DNA from: Alviniconcha marisindica
Lineage: Eukaryota; Mollusca; Gastropoda; Provannidae
Assembly: GCA_018857735.1 (NCBI GenBank)
Contig: JABMCL010001879.1
Coordinates: 475,001-539,000 of the forward strand
DNA length: 64,000 nucleotides
Reading direction: 5' to 3'
Each line of letters opens with the position of its first letter. The stretch's first letter is position 1. Made by a program: the position numbers and the translations under genes. The notes beneath the pieces are model-generated. The model was given only the letters and a program-made list of their open reading frames with translations, had not been told where the DNA came from and ran no database searches. Shown here piece by piece: positions 21,470-34,800 of this stretch.

Positions 21470-23490
21470 GGGTCCTGTCTACAGCAGTTCCTTGACCTAG
21501 TCTACAGGTACTGATGACATGTGCCTGTGTCATCTTAGCATGGTCCGTGTGTGTGTATATGTTTATATCACCATCCTGATATGATGATAGGCCAGGGAAA
21601 GCTTACCTAAAAAACTTGATACTTGTCTCATTTGCTGGGGTGTGTACATGTGCTTGACAGCAAGATTACATGGATGCGTGCGTGTGTGTGTGTGTGTGTG
21701 TATTTGTTTATATCACCATCCTGATAGTGATGATAGGCCAGGGAAAGCTTACCTAAAAAACTTTATACTTGTCTTATTTGATATGGGGTGTGTACATGTG
21801 CTTGGCAGCACAATATGGGTGCCTATGCATGTGTTTGTGTAAGAGAGAGAGAGAGAGACGTGCTTGCAGTATTGTTGCTTGTCATAGCAATGCAGATAAA
21901 CAGTCACTTTCATCTGGTCCAAGATTATGCTTTTAGATTGCACGTATTACTAAACCTAGTTTTATTTCTTCATTATTTTTGTTACTGTGAGTGTTTGTTT
22001 TAAATTTGTTGGTGCGGCTGATTTTAACAAGAATTTTCTGTTGTCTTTCAGACCATTTGATAGAGAATATCACTGACTTGGAGAATATCACTGACCTGGA
22101 TTTGTCCTGCCATGATTGCCAGTGACAAAGGGGTGCCTTCAACAGATTACTCTCTCCCAACACACAAACACTACTTGGCACTGATAGGCATTGAGTGTGG
22201 GTTTGTGCTCACCATACAGTGAGCATATTTGCCATGGTGCTTCAGAGTTACATTCCGCTCTCCTTTACTTCCTGTATGTTAGCACTGTGCACTTCAAGCT
22301 GGCATAAATGATGCAAATCAGCACCACCTGAGTAATGCATCCGAAGCAGGAGTTTCATGGGACAGTGTCTGTCATTTTATGAAGTCCTTTTTCTGCCTAA
22401 AAAGGTGGACTGGTTTGCCCGAAGTACTTGTGGTAACAACACTATTCCAGTGTGTGTGTGTGTGTGTGCTATTAAAGTGAGACTGTTGATTTGGAAGTGA
22501 GACTTCCAAAAGCTGTGGTGTGATCCTTATAATACTTGGAACACAGACCTGCTTTGTGCAAGCCTATCATCAAAGTCAGCAAGACTATATTTAGTTTACA
22601 TGCAACATTCTTTACAGTTTTCTGTCAAAGTAAAGTCTAACTGCTGGCATTTGCTTTGGTGTCATTGTCACCAAGTGTCCCAGACAAGGTTTTGGGTGAG
22701 AGTCTGGCTAGCCTTGAGTGGCAGTGTTCTCTGATGCAATGTAGAATATGTCGCTGAGATTTGAGTGACAGACCACAATTCAGCATGTGCAGACTAAACA
22801 CACCACTCTTTCAACTGGCAGTTTTACTCAACAGTTCAGAATCATTAGTGAACTCTCACTCATCACAGGGTCCAGGTGACAGATATTAGTAACAGACAAA
22901 AATGTTCCAGCAAATCTTTGAAACACATGGGCATTGCCATCCTTATATCAGCAGGTGGATCATTTTCTCTACTGGTGACCCATTAAACGTCTCCAACTGT
23001 AGATATTGAAATGTGTACATGTATGCAAACCACCGAATTTCCAGAAGATGCTTTCAGTGACTTTGTCATTTGTATTAAGACACGCCCTGTGACAACTGAA
23101 ATTTTTGGATACACTCCTGTATTTTCTGTACACTACAACATTCACCTAGAAAAAAATGTGACACGATCCTAGGTGATAACAGGACAGTCACAGCAAGTGA
23201 TTGGCCAGATTTGGCAGAGGTTTGAATTGCCCCATCATCTTCTTTTTCTTCTTGTCGTCTGGTCACTATTAACTTGGCTGATATTTGGTGCATGGTATAA
23301 ACAGATAATGGATGATGATGTTAAGTGCCTTACCAACAGTGTACCGAGGACAAAACTTTGTATTTGATAGATGGTTACTCAGAATATTTTTATATTTTGC
23401 CAGTTTTAATGTCTTTGGTTGTTGTTTTTAAGAAATGTTAGTGGAACATTAGTGTAATCTAATAAACGGCATAGTTATGCTAACACAAAC
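21470..23490 (+). other. RPRD1B: Probable RPRD1 3' UTR and downstream sequence
   Basis: After the TGA at 21467-21469 no further open coding exon is recognised. A canonical AATAAA lies at 23461-23466 and could end the transcript near 23485. The stretch includes a two-copy repeat at 21545-21820 and (GT)n tracts. Whether the whole 2 kb is UTR cannot be decided from sequence alone. Confidence 0.4.
21545..21820. repeat. Two-copy direct repeat of about 150 bp with (GT)n
   Basis: GTTTATATCACCATCCTGAT, GATGATAGGCCAGGGAAAGC, TTACCTAAAAAACTT and TGTACATGTGCTTG occur twice, at about 21560-21655 and 21707-21807, separated by a (GT)n tract. This is a recent tandem duplication, judging from the high identity. 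Confidence 0.85.
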
Positions 23491-23559
23491 TGTTTTTGTC
23501 ATGTACCACAAAAACATTGACTACTGGTTCCCAAATGCTTTACATGAGCTCTAGAAACA

Positions 23560-24060
23560 GGTACTCTGGTCTTTGTCAGTATCCAGCTTTGTTAGAGAAA
23601 TTAACATTGTCTCTCAGGTACAGCTGACCGATTTCAGCTGTTGGATGGTTCATCACTCAGCATTGCAACATGAATTGGTGTTGTCTCTCTCTGAAAATGC
23701 AGCTCACACAGTGACAGATTTCACCTGTTGGTTTCTTTGTCACCCGTGTTGCAACAGCAAATGAATTAGCTTTGTCTGCATGTTTCTGTAAGTGCAGAAT
23801 CAGATTTTAGTTATTGGTTGGTCACCAGTATTGCAGCAGAAATTAGCTTTTGTCTACATGTTTCTGTAAGTGCAGAATCATGTTAGTTGTTGGTTGGTCA
23901 CCAGTATTGCAACAGAAATTGGCATTGTCTGTATGTTTCTGTAAGTACAGAGTCATGTTAGTTGTCGGCATTGTCCATCTCTGAGGGTGCAACTGGCACA
24001 GTGACAGCAATTTCAGCTGTTGTTTGTTTGTCACCGGCATTGCCACAAAAATAAATTGTC
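23560..24060. repeat. Degenerate ~80-bp minisatellite
   Basis: About six units carry GTTGGTTGGTCACCAGTATT, GCAACAGAAATT, TTGTCTGCATGTTTCTGTAA and GTGCAGAATCATGTTAG. The units near 23815-23950 are the most alike. A diverged relative (GTCACCAGTGTAGCAACAGC, GGAAGTGCAGACAAC) appears at about 24665-24760. It lies in intergenic space downstream of RPRD1. Confidence 0.7.
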
Positions 24061-27000
24061 ACCCATTCTCACGAAATGAGTCTTAAAATTTGGCAATTTG
24101 AGGTTTCTGCATGTGTCAAATCTGCAAGTGGATGTGACCTGTTTTTGAAGGTTGCATGTGTAGCGGAGGCCATTTCGAGAAAATCAGCTTTAAAGTTTTC
24201 ATTGTGCATTCAGTAGTTTTTCCTTTAATCCTTAGCAACAGGAGGTTTAAATGTACTAGTCTTTACCAGTTTTGGCACAGGAACATATCAAACATTGGGA
24301 CACCTGAAGAGACTTAAAATTTCCACATTAGTTAACTTTTAATATATTTTGTTAATGTTTTTAATCCCATGCTTTCAGTTTAAAATGAGCAAAACTGATG
24401 CCGGGTAGGGTGAATAAAATGCATTTTAAACATATTTATTCAACTTTTCAGAACATATCAATGCAAACACACCAAAGTGTAATGCTTATAGACTTTAATT
24501 TCACAAAAATCTGAAAACGCCTAGATTGGCTGCTTTTGCCTGTAGCACAGTAAGCCAGCTCCAAGCTAAGACTCAATTGGTGAGAACGGGTCACAATTAG
24601 CATTGTTTTTATCTCCAGAAGGTGCAGTGCGCAATGCACAGTGATGATTTCAACTTTGTCTGGCTTGTCACCAGTGTAGCAACAGCAATTGACACTGTCA
24701 CTTGCTGGAAGTGCAGACAACAAATCTGAATTGTTGACTGGTTTTCCACCAGCTCTGCAACAGAATGGCACTAATGGTCTTGAAGTTGCCCCTTTTTGTC
24801 CCACGGATTTCCTTTGGTTGGTTGGTTGGTTGTTAGAAAATATTGATAACATGAAAAACTTAGATTTTTTTATGTTAATGGTTCTATGAAGCATCAAATA
24901 AGAAAAATTAGCTTGGTGATGTTGAGTTCACTTGGTAAAACTGCATCAGTGCATCAGCTCTATCCAGTTGACCACTGTTGCCATTGATATGAGCTTTGCA
25001 TACTAGGGTGGAAGGGGAGGGGGCAGATAGAGTACAAGCAGGTTTGAGTGTTGTTTATTTGCCTGCCAACTTTGACAGGGTTCATGGCACTCCTCAGCGT
25101 CTTGTGTCACCTCCATGTGCACTGCACTCCCTAAGATCATTGTGCAAGTTAAAGGTCCTGTGTTTCACCTTTTGACAAGGGAAGGCCTAACTGTCAGTAG
25201 ATGGGAAACAGATGAATTATGTGTAATACTGATAGTAGCAGAAATAATCAGAATGATTGTGGTTACTCCTAATGGAAGAAGAATTCTTTGCAGGATACTT
25301 TGTATTAATGTGTTGTAAAACATCAATTTTTATCTGGTGTCATTGTTGAATATTTGTCTTGGTTTGCCATTAACATTCATAATGAATGTTGAGAGGGTTG
25401 TGTGATTGGTATTCTTCAATATAAGGTTGTTGATTTTTTTTTTTCCTCCATCATAAATTTGCCAAATGTGTAACATGTATGGAAGATTGATATGATCTTA
25501 CTCTTGATGGAATAAAAGGTGGGGATTTGTTTTTTTGTTTTGGGGTCTGAGAATATATGAACCTTGTGGACGATTCTGAGTTAATAAAGGTTGTCAGTTT
25601 TACACATTGGAAGCCAGTTTTACATTCTTTAAAATTACTATGCTCTGTTGCAACACTAATAAGACAACATTCTGACACCAAGTATCATGCACAAGACCAC
25701 AAACCTTAGTTTGGAGTGAAGCCAAGTCTGTGTGTTTGTGTGTGTCCCTCTCTCTCTCTCTCTCTCTGTGTCTGTGGAGTTATTTATGTTTTTGATATTT
25801 AACTCCCAGTTACAACTTTGGGATACAGTTACACCACATGAAATTACCAACTACCATTGTAGAAAATTAAATCAAATTGGAAACTCTAATCTACAGTCAA
25901 TGCTGGAAGTCACATGAGAGCAACTGCCTGCTAAGAAAAAGCATCAGCCATGTCTCAGCCAGCTTTGTTCTTTTTATTTGCAAAAGAGCACTGGATATGA
26001 TTGAGTCAGATAAGAGAAATATTCTATATAACAGCAAGCTAGCACACTGTCTCCATTGAGTCATAGCTTTGTGATTTTGTTGTTGTTCATTTTTTCCCCA
26101 TTTTTTTTCTGGACCGTTGTAAGAAATAAAAATAAAAATTTGCTCTCGACTATTTTTCTTTGAATTTGGGGTCAGCAAGATTTCAAGCACAGACAAATGC
26201 TGGGCAATGTCCATGCATCATTTAGGACAGAAACCATTCAACTCAAAGACAATGGAGATTTACTGTTGTTAGAGCATTGTAGCGAGGAAGAGTGCTAGTA
26301 ACCAAGCCCCCTCTCCTCCCTCCTTTCTGCTACTCATACATTACAACTAATTCCTGGAAACTAACGAAGTCTTCACATTTGGGTTGCATGTCATCTCTGA
26401 ATCATTTTATGCAGAAGTGCGAATGTGTGTGTGTGCGGGGGGAGGGGGCGGGGGGCTGTGGGGGGGGGGTAGAACCAGTCTTTTCTGCTTTATTTTGTAC
26501 TTGTTTTTTCAACAAGCATTCTCATGTGCTGTCATTTATTTGCAAAAGAAAGTCACACTGGTACAGTTAGTAAGCTTTAGAAACTTCATATTTTTGTTAT
26601 TTTTATTCATCCATAAAATATTACAGAATCCTTTCATTCTTTTTTAACAAAAAAATGCTCTAAGGGCAAATTCAGTCATAAAATTGGTAAAATTGATCGT
26701 CTCTGGCATGCCATTTAAGCACAATATCATATATAAGAGCCAATGTTGTAATATCCCCCAACATTTGCTCTTATCCAACGTTGACTGTGTGATGAGTTGA
26801 CAATGTCTAGTTTAAAACAAAAAGCACTTCGTCAAAACCCAGTCACATTTTCTCAAAATAATGAGAACAGGTGTATATTTTCATTTTTCCTCCAAGCAAA
26901 ATGTTGATTCATTGTTCATCACACACACCATCTCGTCCCTGAAAAGGATCAAGTTGGGAGGAACAATAAAGTTGAATGAACAGAGAAGGTAAGTCAGAAA

Positions 27001-27120
27001 TTGTGAGAAACATAACTCTTAGCAGTAATTGAAACATGCAAAAGTCTATTCTGGCCTACTCAAAACTTGCCGGATTTGACAACTGGGATCGACAGAAGGG
27101 ACATTAATTTCTGCGGCTAT
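24061..27120. other. Intergenic, no gene seen
   Basis: This is AT-rich sequence between RPRD1 and DNAJA2. It contains (CT)n at 25750-25767, a G-rich segment at 26425-26470 and several AATAAA motifs. No splice-bounded conserved exon or RNA gene was recognised. Confidence 0.5.
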
Positions 27121-27345
27121 GGTGCTCCACCTAGCTCTGGCCTAGCGGTAAGGTGCTGGTCTCGTAAGCCTAAGAAGACGTCGGTTTGAGTCTGCTTTGG
27201 CTCTGCTTTTTCTTCAAAGGTGGTTTATGAATACTGTCTTGTCACTTTGCATGTTGACTTTGTGCCTCACCGACAATTGATGAAATTGTAATGGGCAGCT
27301 GATCAGCGCAGAATCGTTCTAGTGGTGACAGTGTAATAGGCATTG
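27121..27345 (+). repeat. SINE family A copy 2 (tRNA-like head)
   Basis: The head is GCTCTGGCCTAGCGGTAAGG (box A-like) followed by GTCGGTTTGAGTCTGC (box B-like). The body contains TTTTTCTTCAAAGG, AATACTGTCTTGTCACTTTG, AATTGATGAAATTGTAATGG and TCTAGTGGTGACAGTG, colinear with the copy at 16275-16500. It lies about 430 bp upstream of the DNAJA2 start codon. Confidence 0.7.
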
Positions 27346-27599
27346 GGCATACGGTTACGCCGCCCGCCCCCGCCACCATTGCTCCCTCCAGCTCGTGGGT
27401 TTATCTCTGGCGATAGCTCACCGTTAAGCAAGTCTAACAAAATCAAACCCATAAACCACCAGAATCAGTAGCAACGATGACGGACTTCGTGCAGTCCGTC
27501 CGGCCATTACAGAAAATCGAGTGTGTCTGTATTTAGTTTTTTGACGGCACAGAAATCTAGTTTTTGTTTCCTGTTCTTCATATGACGTTTCTAAGTGAC

Positions 27600-27778
27600 T
27601 GTATGTATATATATAGGTCCGTGGATATGGAAATCATCAATGACAGTGCCACGCAAAGGCCTTTGAACTATCCACGAAGACCGGCGGGAAAAGGGAGACC
27701 ACTTTAGGCCAGCTTCTCGCATTCCGTAGCGCTGCATGTTCTTGACGTCATTCAGTTCATCTAACAACCTCGTGGAAG
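27600..27778 (+). promoter_or_regulatory. Putative DNAJA2 promoter with CRE
   Basis: This CpG-containing segment immediately upstream of the DNAJA2 start codon has a perfect CRE palindrome TGACGTCA at 27743-27750, 29 bp before the ATG. No clear tandem heat-shock elements (alternating GAA/TTC) were seen, as expected for a constitutive rather than strictly heat-inducible Hsp40. The transcription start is not determined. Confidence 0.45.
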
Positions 27779-30700
27779 ATGGCCGACACAAAATTGTACG
27801 ATCTTCTTGGCCTTAGAAAAAGCGCCACTGATGCCGAAATCAAGAAGGTAAAACATAAGTGATCATGTTCAACATCTTAGTTCAATGTTTACTTGTAATC
27901 GAACTGAGTGTTATGCTTTTCTCTTGTCGATTTTTTGTCACCCTGATTGCGACGAGTGAGGACAAAGACTGAAGTGAAAGAGGTTTCGGCTCTGTTCCGC
28001 CTTGGTCACTCCAATCCTTGCATTTCATGACAAGCAGTTTTTGGTGTTTTGTTGGCCGTGATTACAGATTTAAGATTCATTCGTATTGAATATATAATTC
28101 CCTACAGTTTTGATTGTAAAATGAGTCACATATAAACCATGGTACTGGTACTCTTCCCAAATTTAGTCAATGAAACTTCTACTTTTTCTAGATAAGTGAC
28201 GTAACATCGGTTGGGAAATCCACGACGGTAGTTTTGATCAAACTGTTTAATGTACCACGCATTTTATACAGCCGGCGTGTAGACTATGAACCAAAGACAG
28301 TCGGGTTTTTTTCCGTCTTTTCACGGCATTTCTCAGAACTATACATTCTAGCATTAGCAGTGTCGACTATCATTCTAAAAATCCAAGAATCGAACTCGAC
28401 AGTTGATCTTCTCTTTCATCTGGATCAAAGTAGATCGGGGCTCCCCATTTTTGGTGACGTAAACTAATCAGAGAGGTGTTTTTTGTAAATTTCAAAGTGT
28501 GTTTTCACTCCCTGCCAAAACATCTGAAGGGTGATAGAGTGATACTGTGAAAGTGATAATAATTAATATAGAGTGATACTGTGAAAGTGATAATACTTGT
28601 ATATTAATTATATAATTATATTAAAAAATGTGACTTTGTTCTGGATCATCATCATGCCTTCCCATCAAACACACACACAGAGAGTGTGAAGTTCACCACA
28701 GGCACAGTGCTGGAAGTTTATGGTTTCAGTCACAAATATTTCCCTGTTTGTTTTTTTGGAACACAAAGATAACTTGGCATTAATGATTGATGCAGAGGTG
28801 GGGTTTCATTCAGTCATTGTCTTCATCTCTTTGATGAAAAGCAGCCAGTCAAACTCATCAAGTCAGACACTTCAAAAGGAGCTGTCTTGCCTTGTGAAGT
28901 TAAGGCTTCAGATTTTGTTCACATGACTGACAGCGTTTGTTTGTTTGACTTTGTCAAAGTCATAGATGATAGAGTTTGGAACACTATTGTAACAATCATC
29001 TGTTTTCGCTTGCCCATTTTCATTCTCTGCCTCTGCTCTGTGTTGTTTTCATTTTTGACCACACTGAGCCCCATGACTGCTAAAAATGCACATTGGCAGC
29101 ATGTTTTACTTTTACTGTTTCAGTGTGGAAGAGTCAGGTTGGATTTTGAGAAAATGGCCACCAGCAAATGCTGGCCTAATGAAACCCATCTGTAGTTCTG
29201 CTAACTGTCAAAAATAAACTGCGTTCCACAAGCACAGCTGATCAAGGAATGTAGCTGAGTTTCCAGTTCCAGGCTCTGTATTTGCATTGCTGTGAAAAAA
29301 GGTTATGGAGGTCTTGTGCACTAAACTAATTTTAAACTATTGATTAAAGAATATTTATACCCCACAATAAAGATTTAAACTTAAAGCAGCTGTCATGCTA
29401 GACTTTTATAAACCGGTGTGATATCTTTGACAATATGAGGTGGCAAAAGAAAAGTGGTTTACAGACAAAATCAAGTCACAAGAGTGCCCAGGTCATGTTT
29501 TTGCTAAGTCCAGAGCTGTTCTTGACATTAACTAATAAGCTCTTCATCTGAGGTCCCTGATGTTTGCAACAGGGTGTACACACTGAGCCATGCAATTTTT
29601 GTACCATGTCCCAGTACACTGACTTTGTTAATGCTATTGACAAGTACACATTCACCTAAACCTCAAGAGACACAGAGGACTACATCATTTTACATCAGTG
29701 AAATGCGTTCTACACTGGCACACAGCTAACACCAAGGTAGCAAACAAGTAAGTAAGTAAACATGGTGCTTTACATCCACAGAAATCATAAAACTTATTAG
29801 GGAAGGGGAAGACATGAATAGCCAACCTGTAAAGACCGAAGAGACCATCAGCCACCACCAGAACAACAAGAATATTAAGGAGGTGGACCGTGGGGACCCC
29901 ACCAGTGTGAAGCTGCTTGTGTATTTCATTAATTGCTGTTTCAACAGCTGTGCAGAGCAAAGTCACAAAGACGGCGTCCAAAAAGCAGCTGTTGAAACCT
30001 GAAGCAAAGGATTGTCCAACTCCCTGTAAAAGCCCAGCTCCACCTCTGTCCTTTTGGTCTCACCTGAGCTCTATTGGGCGGTTCAGTGAAGCTGGTTTGC
30101 ACGAGTGAATGCCCTTTGTAATCTTTCGCGCAAGAAGTCGCGAGAGATTGCAGCATCACTTCCGGGCCGATTTCTGAAGTTGCTTCACATTGTGTATAAC
30201 AGTGGAAGTTGAACCTAGAATTGTGAAGCAGTACAAATGCCAATACTGTTGCAGTTGCAAAAATTACCAGGGAAAGGTGGAAAAAAAGTGTCTTTGCATC
30301 ATTTTTTGGCTGACCAGAAGATCGCGAGTTCATGGAAAAAATGCATTTTGGGGCCTCCTGTAGCACAAGCAACAAGTTATTGCTTGTTGCCAGACACATT
30401 CTGACTATGGGCCTTTAAAGTTGGCCATTTTGCAGCGACTCCCCAGAGTGACGTAGTAGGCATATGGTCACGTGATTTGGGCGTCATGGCGACGCTTTCA
30501 GTACAACAGAAAATGCCTTTTTTCATGCATTTATAACCCTCAGATCACAGTTTCACCTACATCGTCGTTCTCAGCGAGCTTTAACGGAAATCATGTCAAA
30601 AATCACCCCAAACCTTGGACTTGTCCTTTAAGCGATGACGGGCAAAAGTCAAGGGAGTTTTTTTTTAAAGCATGCAAAGAAACTGAAGATTAAGTAGGTC

Positions 30701-31829
30701 TTTGTACATGCTGTCATTGTGAAGGCTTCTAACAAAAAAGAATTTGTTGTGAAATTTCAGAAACAGAAGGGACAAAAGATAATTTAAAAAAATTTTATAG
30801 TGAAATTGCCTCTTTTTTTCTTTCTTTTTTTTTAGCTCTTTTGTCATCATTTGTTTGGTCAGAGTAATCAAGGGAGACAATGTAAGTTTTTGAGTGATAG
30901 TAAGACTCGTTTAATAGCCACAGCTACCATGTTCTTCAGTTGCAAAAGACAAGTCTTTCTCAGTTCATTCTCTGTTTGGTTTTGATCTGTTTCACAGATT
31001 CAGAGCGCCACTCTAAGTCTAACTTGTTTTAGACACTATTTTGTAATGGTCTTGTGTTTGAAAGAACCACACATTTTGCTTTTTTACTATGCTGCTTAAA
31101 CCTCCTTTTGATAAGTGCTGACAGATGGATGCTGCTAAAACACATCTACAGAGTTGGCAGGGCTGCCAATCACAGACCCACTGTCAAAAATACTCCAGAG
31201 TAGCCTACAAAACAAATTATAAGTACACAGCAGTTTCACGTGCAACAAATGAACAGACCCACACAGTGACACCATAGTTTTTAAACTCTGCAGTGACACT
31301 CAGGGCATTTTCTGACTCAAGACATTCTGATTCATTACATAATACATACATTGATCGTTGGCAGGTGATGATGTAACAAACACACAAAAAGTTGATAAAA
31401 CTGCAGAATTCTTTCACTGGTTTTGAAGTGTATAGTTTATGTAAGAGCATAACTTGAAAGCAAACATGATTTCTTGTTGAACTTGTGTGAATTGACTTGG
31501 TACAGTTTCTGTTTGTCAGTGTAATAGCAACTTAGATGGACAGAAATGGGCTTTAATTTAAGGTATTGAACTTGGTCAAGTCAGCAAGTGTTTCATTAAT
31601 CATAGAACTTTGAAGCTTAATAGTTAGTGTTACTACAGTTTTTGTTCACATTGTTGTAGTATATTTTTTATTTTTGTATATTCCAGTGTAGAAAACCATA
31701 ACTGTAAAACATTGGTATTTGATCATCAATTGTGTTTTGTTTTTAACTCTGTGACACTATCAGAAGGGTATGCTATTCAACTTCAAGGAAACAAGATTAA
31801 GCTGCCAAGAAGGCCACACAATCATGTGT

Positions 31830-31864
<35 letters not shown>

Positions 31865-34800
31865 GTCAGAATTGACAGATTGTTTTATCCACTCCTTACT
31901 GAAGTAGAAAAAGCCATCACTTGTCATGCTTTCACATTGTGTTTTTAACAACAACAACAAAAATCCCAGTGGTAGTATCTGATTGGTGCAAAGTGTAATT
32001 TCCATTTAAATTATTGCTTTCAGCACTTTCCAACACTTTCAGAAACAATGTCGTGTACCAATAGGTGCAACTCTGCGGGTAGTGGTAAAATAGTTTCACT
32101 TGTAAAATATTTCTGTATGATATTGATAACAATTAACAGAATGTTTTTTGTAAAGTTTTTTAATATATATATATATATATATAATTAAAAGTTTCCGTAA
32201 TTTTCACCCTACAAGCCAGTAACAGCATAGGGCAGTTGAAAAAAGTTGTTGCACTCTGACCACAATGGATAATAGGTGCACACAGCAGATACAGTGCAGG
32301 GGTCAAAGTTGAGGGAACAAAAAGTTGCGACTTGTAAAAAAATAAAATGGTAGAGATTAATATTATCAGTGTGGCACAAATATTTTCATGCTTTATTGTT
32401 TTTTTTTTTTAACATTACTAAAACTTGCTTCTGCTGTTTCTTTACAGGCCTATAGGAAAATGGCCAAAGAGTTCCACCCTGACAAGAACCCAGCAGCAGG
32501 AGAAAAGGTAAAGACATTCACGACACTGATGGGGGGGGGGGGGGGGGGGCTGACTGACTGATTTATTCACAGGCATTTTAGGTTTTTGGTTCATCTTTGT
32601 AGTATTTGCAGATTTCTTTCGTAATTAAGTGACACAGACAAGACACAGTAAGTAGTAAACATGGTGCTTAACGTCTACAGAAACCATAAGGCTTATTAGG
32701 GACGGGCAAACACAGTTTGATGCTGGTCTCTTTTCTACTTGTAAACTGAAAATGTTTTTATTTTCTTTATACTGATTGTAGTTTATTTTACTGAGTAATC
32801 ACACTAAAATGAGAGACCGTGTTCTGGCATTTGCTTTGGCAAGTTAGACACTCCTGTTGAATTTGGTCAGTTAAATGGAAAACAGTGTTATTTTAGGTAT
32901 TCAATGGACACCCTTCTTTTTGCTTCTTTTTTTGTTTATTACCCAGATATAACCATTGACTGGGCATTAAAAACCAATTATAAGAATAATAATGGATAGC
33001 TCTAATACAGTGCAATTTTTTTGCTGAACAAAAACTTAGTGTGCTAGTGCTACCACACATCATTCTTACACATATCATCATATGTACATGTAGACATACA
33101 CACAGCCTATGCTCACACAAATGGTCTGCCCACATTTGTGAAAAGGCCTGTCTAAACTGGAAAGTCTTGAGCTGGGTTTTGAATTCAGACAGTGAGGACA
33201 TTTTGCAGACTGGCAGGCAGCAAATTCCAGACAGACGGAGCAATAAAACTGAAAGAGCACTGACCAAAAGAAGTCGGATTATGTTTAGGAATTTTCAAAA
33301 CTTTTTCACTTGATGATCAGAAGTAGTTGCATGATGTTTGATATGTGCAGAGTGAAGCTGAAAGATAGGACAGGAATGTGCTGTCCAAATGATAGTATCT
33401 GTATGTTGCAACAAGTCTACGGAAAGATACAGCCTTTTTGATCTTAAAAGAGTCACATTTCATTATTGAAAGACAGAAAGAAAAATTGTGGTTTGTACAA
33501 TTCACTGTATTTATATTACATGGGTGTTGTTTTTTAATTTCCAGTTTAAGGAGATCAGCTATGCCTATGAAGTGTTGTCCGACCCCGACAAAAGGCAGCT
33601 GTATGACCGTTATGGCCTTGAGGGACTCAAGGAAGGTGGAGGTAATGTATTTACTTCCCTAACAACAAAAGAGTGTACCACAATTTCTGTACTACAAGCC
33701 ACATCTGAAATTTGGCTCAAGAGTGGGGGGAAAATCCATAGATGAGGAGCTTCTGAATATAAGGTGCAACTTTGGTGGTGTCATAGCAGACCAGCAAAAT
33801 GATGGACATGTGTCACACAAAGGAATGTGCCATAATACGGAAATTTGCAATTAAGTAAATTTGCAATTAACAACTGATCAAACGGTGGCCACATTTTCAG
33901 AAGATTATAATCAGCTAATGCAGTTCTCAGCTGCGGGACTTGGCAGTGAGACAGAATTGAAAGTGAGGCTGCTGGCATTAGTTTTTGTTTGATATTCAAT
34001 GCTAGTGTGCGTTCAGTTTTATAATCTTCTACCTTCGAGTAAATGCTGCTATATGCTGACAGTATGACTAGGCCTATGTGGTGACTGGATCTGTCAATAC
34101 ACGCTGTTTGTTGTCTTTGTCTGAAAAGCATGAACTGTGCCACATTTATAAGTAAAAAATGTGTGTGGTGGCTTTGCAGGTGTTGGCTTTGGCGGCGCCA
34201 GTATGTTTGAGGACCTGTTTGGTGGATTCTTTGGGTTTCCTGGGATGGGAGGAGGTGGCGGTGGTGGTCGCAACCGAAGGAGGAGAGGGGAGGACACCTT
34301 TCATCCCCTTAGGTTTGTATTTCTCTATAACTTTCAGTGTACATGCTATCCTCAGATACCCACCCCCTCCTCCATTGTCTTTCTTTCTGTACTGGAAGTC
34401 AGAAAATTACCGGAGACAAGAGTGTGTATGTGCAACTGTTTTCCAGCATACATCATTATCTACTATAGACTTTTTACTGCCGATTTACATGCAGGGAGGT
34501 ACTGACAGGCACTGAGTTTGCAGGACATGGGGGGAGGTCAGACTATACCCAGAGCTACACAGTCATCACCAGTGATTAGATTTAAGATGGGCAGCAATTT
34601 GAGCCATGTTAGTGTTTCATTAATTGTGATGGGCAAGGTCACGAAATAATGTCCATCAATCACAACTTTTGAAGGTAAAGGAGAGCTTAGGGACTCAGAC
34701 TGACTTGTCTGCGTACCTGCCTTTACTTTTATAGTTACACCTTACCACTAGGTCAAACTGGCTTACTTTTTCAGTATATATATATATATATCTGCAGCAT

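Noticed and set aside
29941..30399. 152-aa minus-strand open frame in DNAJA2 intron 1
   Set aside because: No domain or splice context was recognised. It was retained only as part of a compositionally distinct insert.
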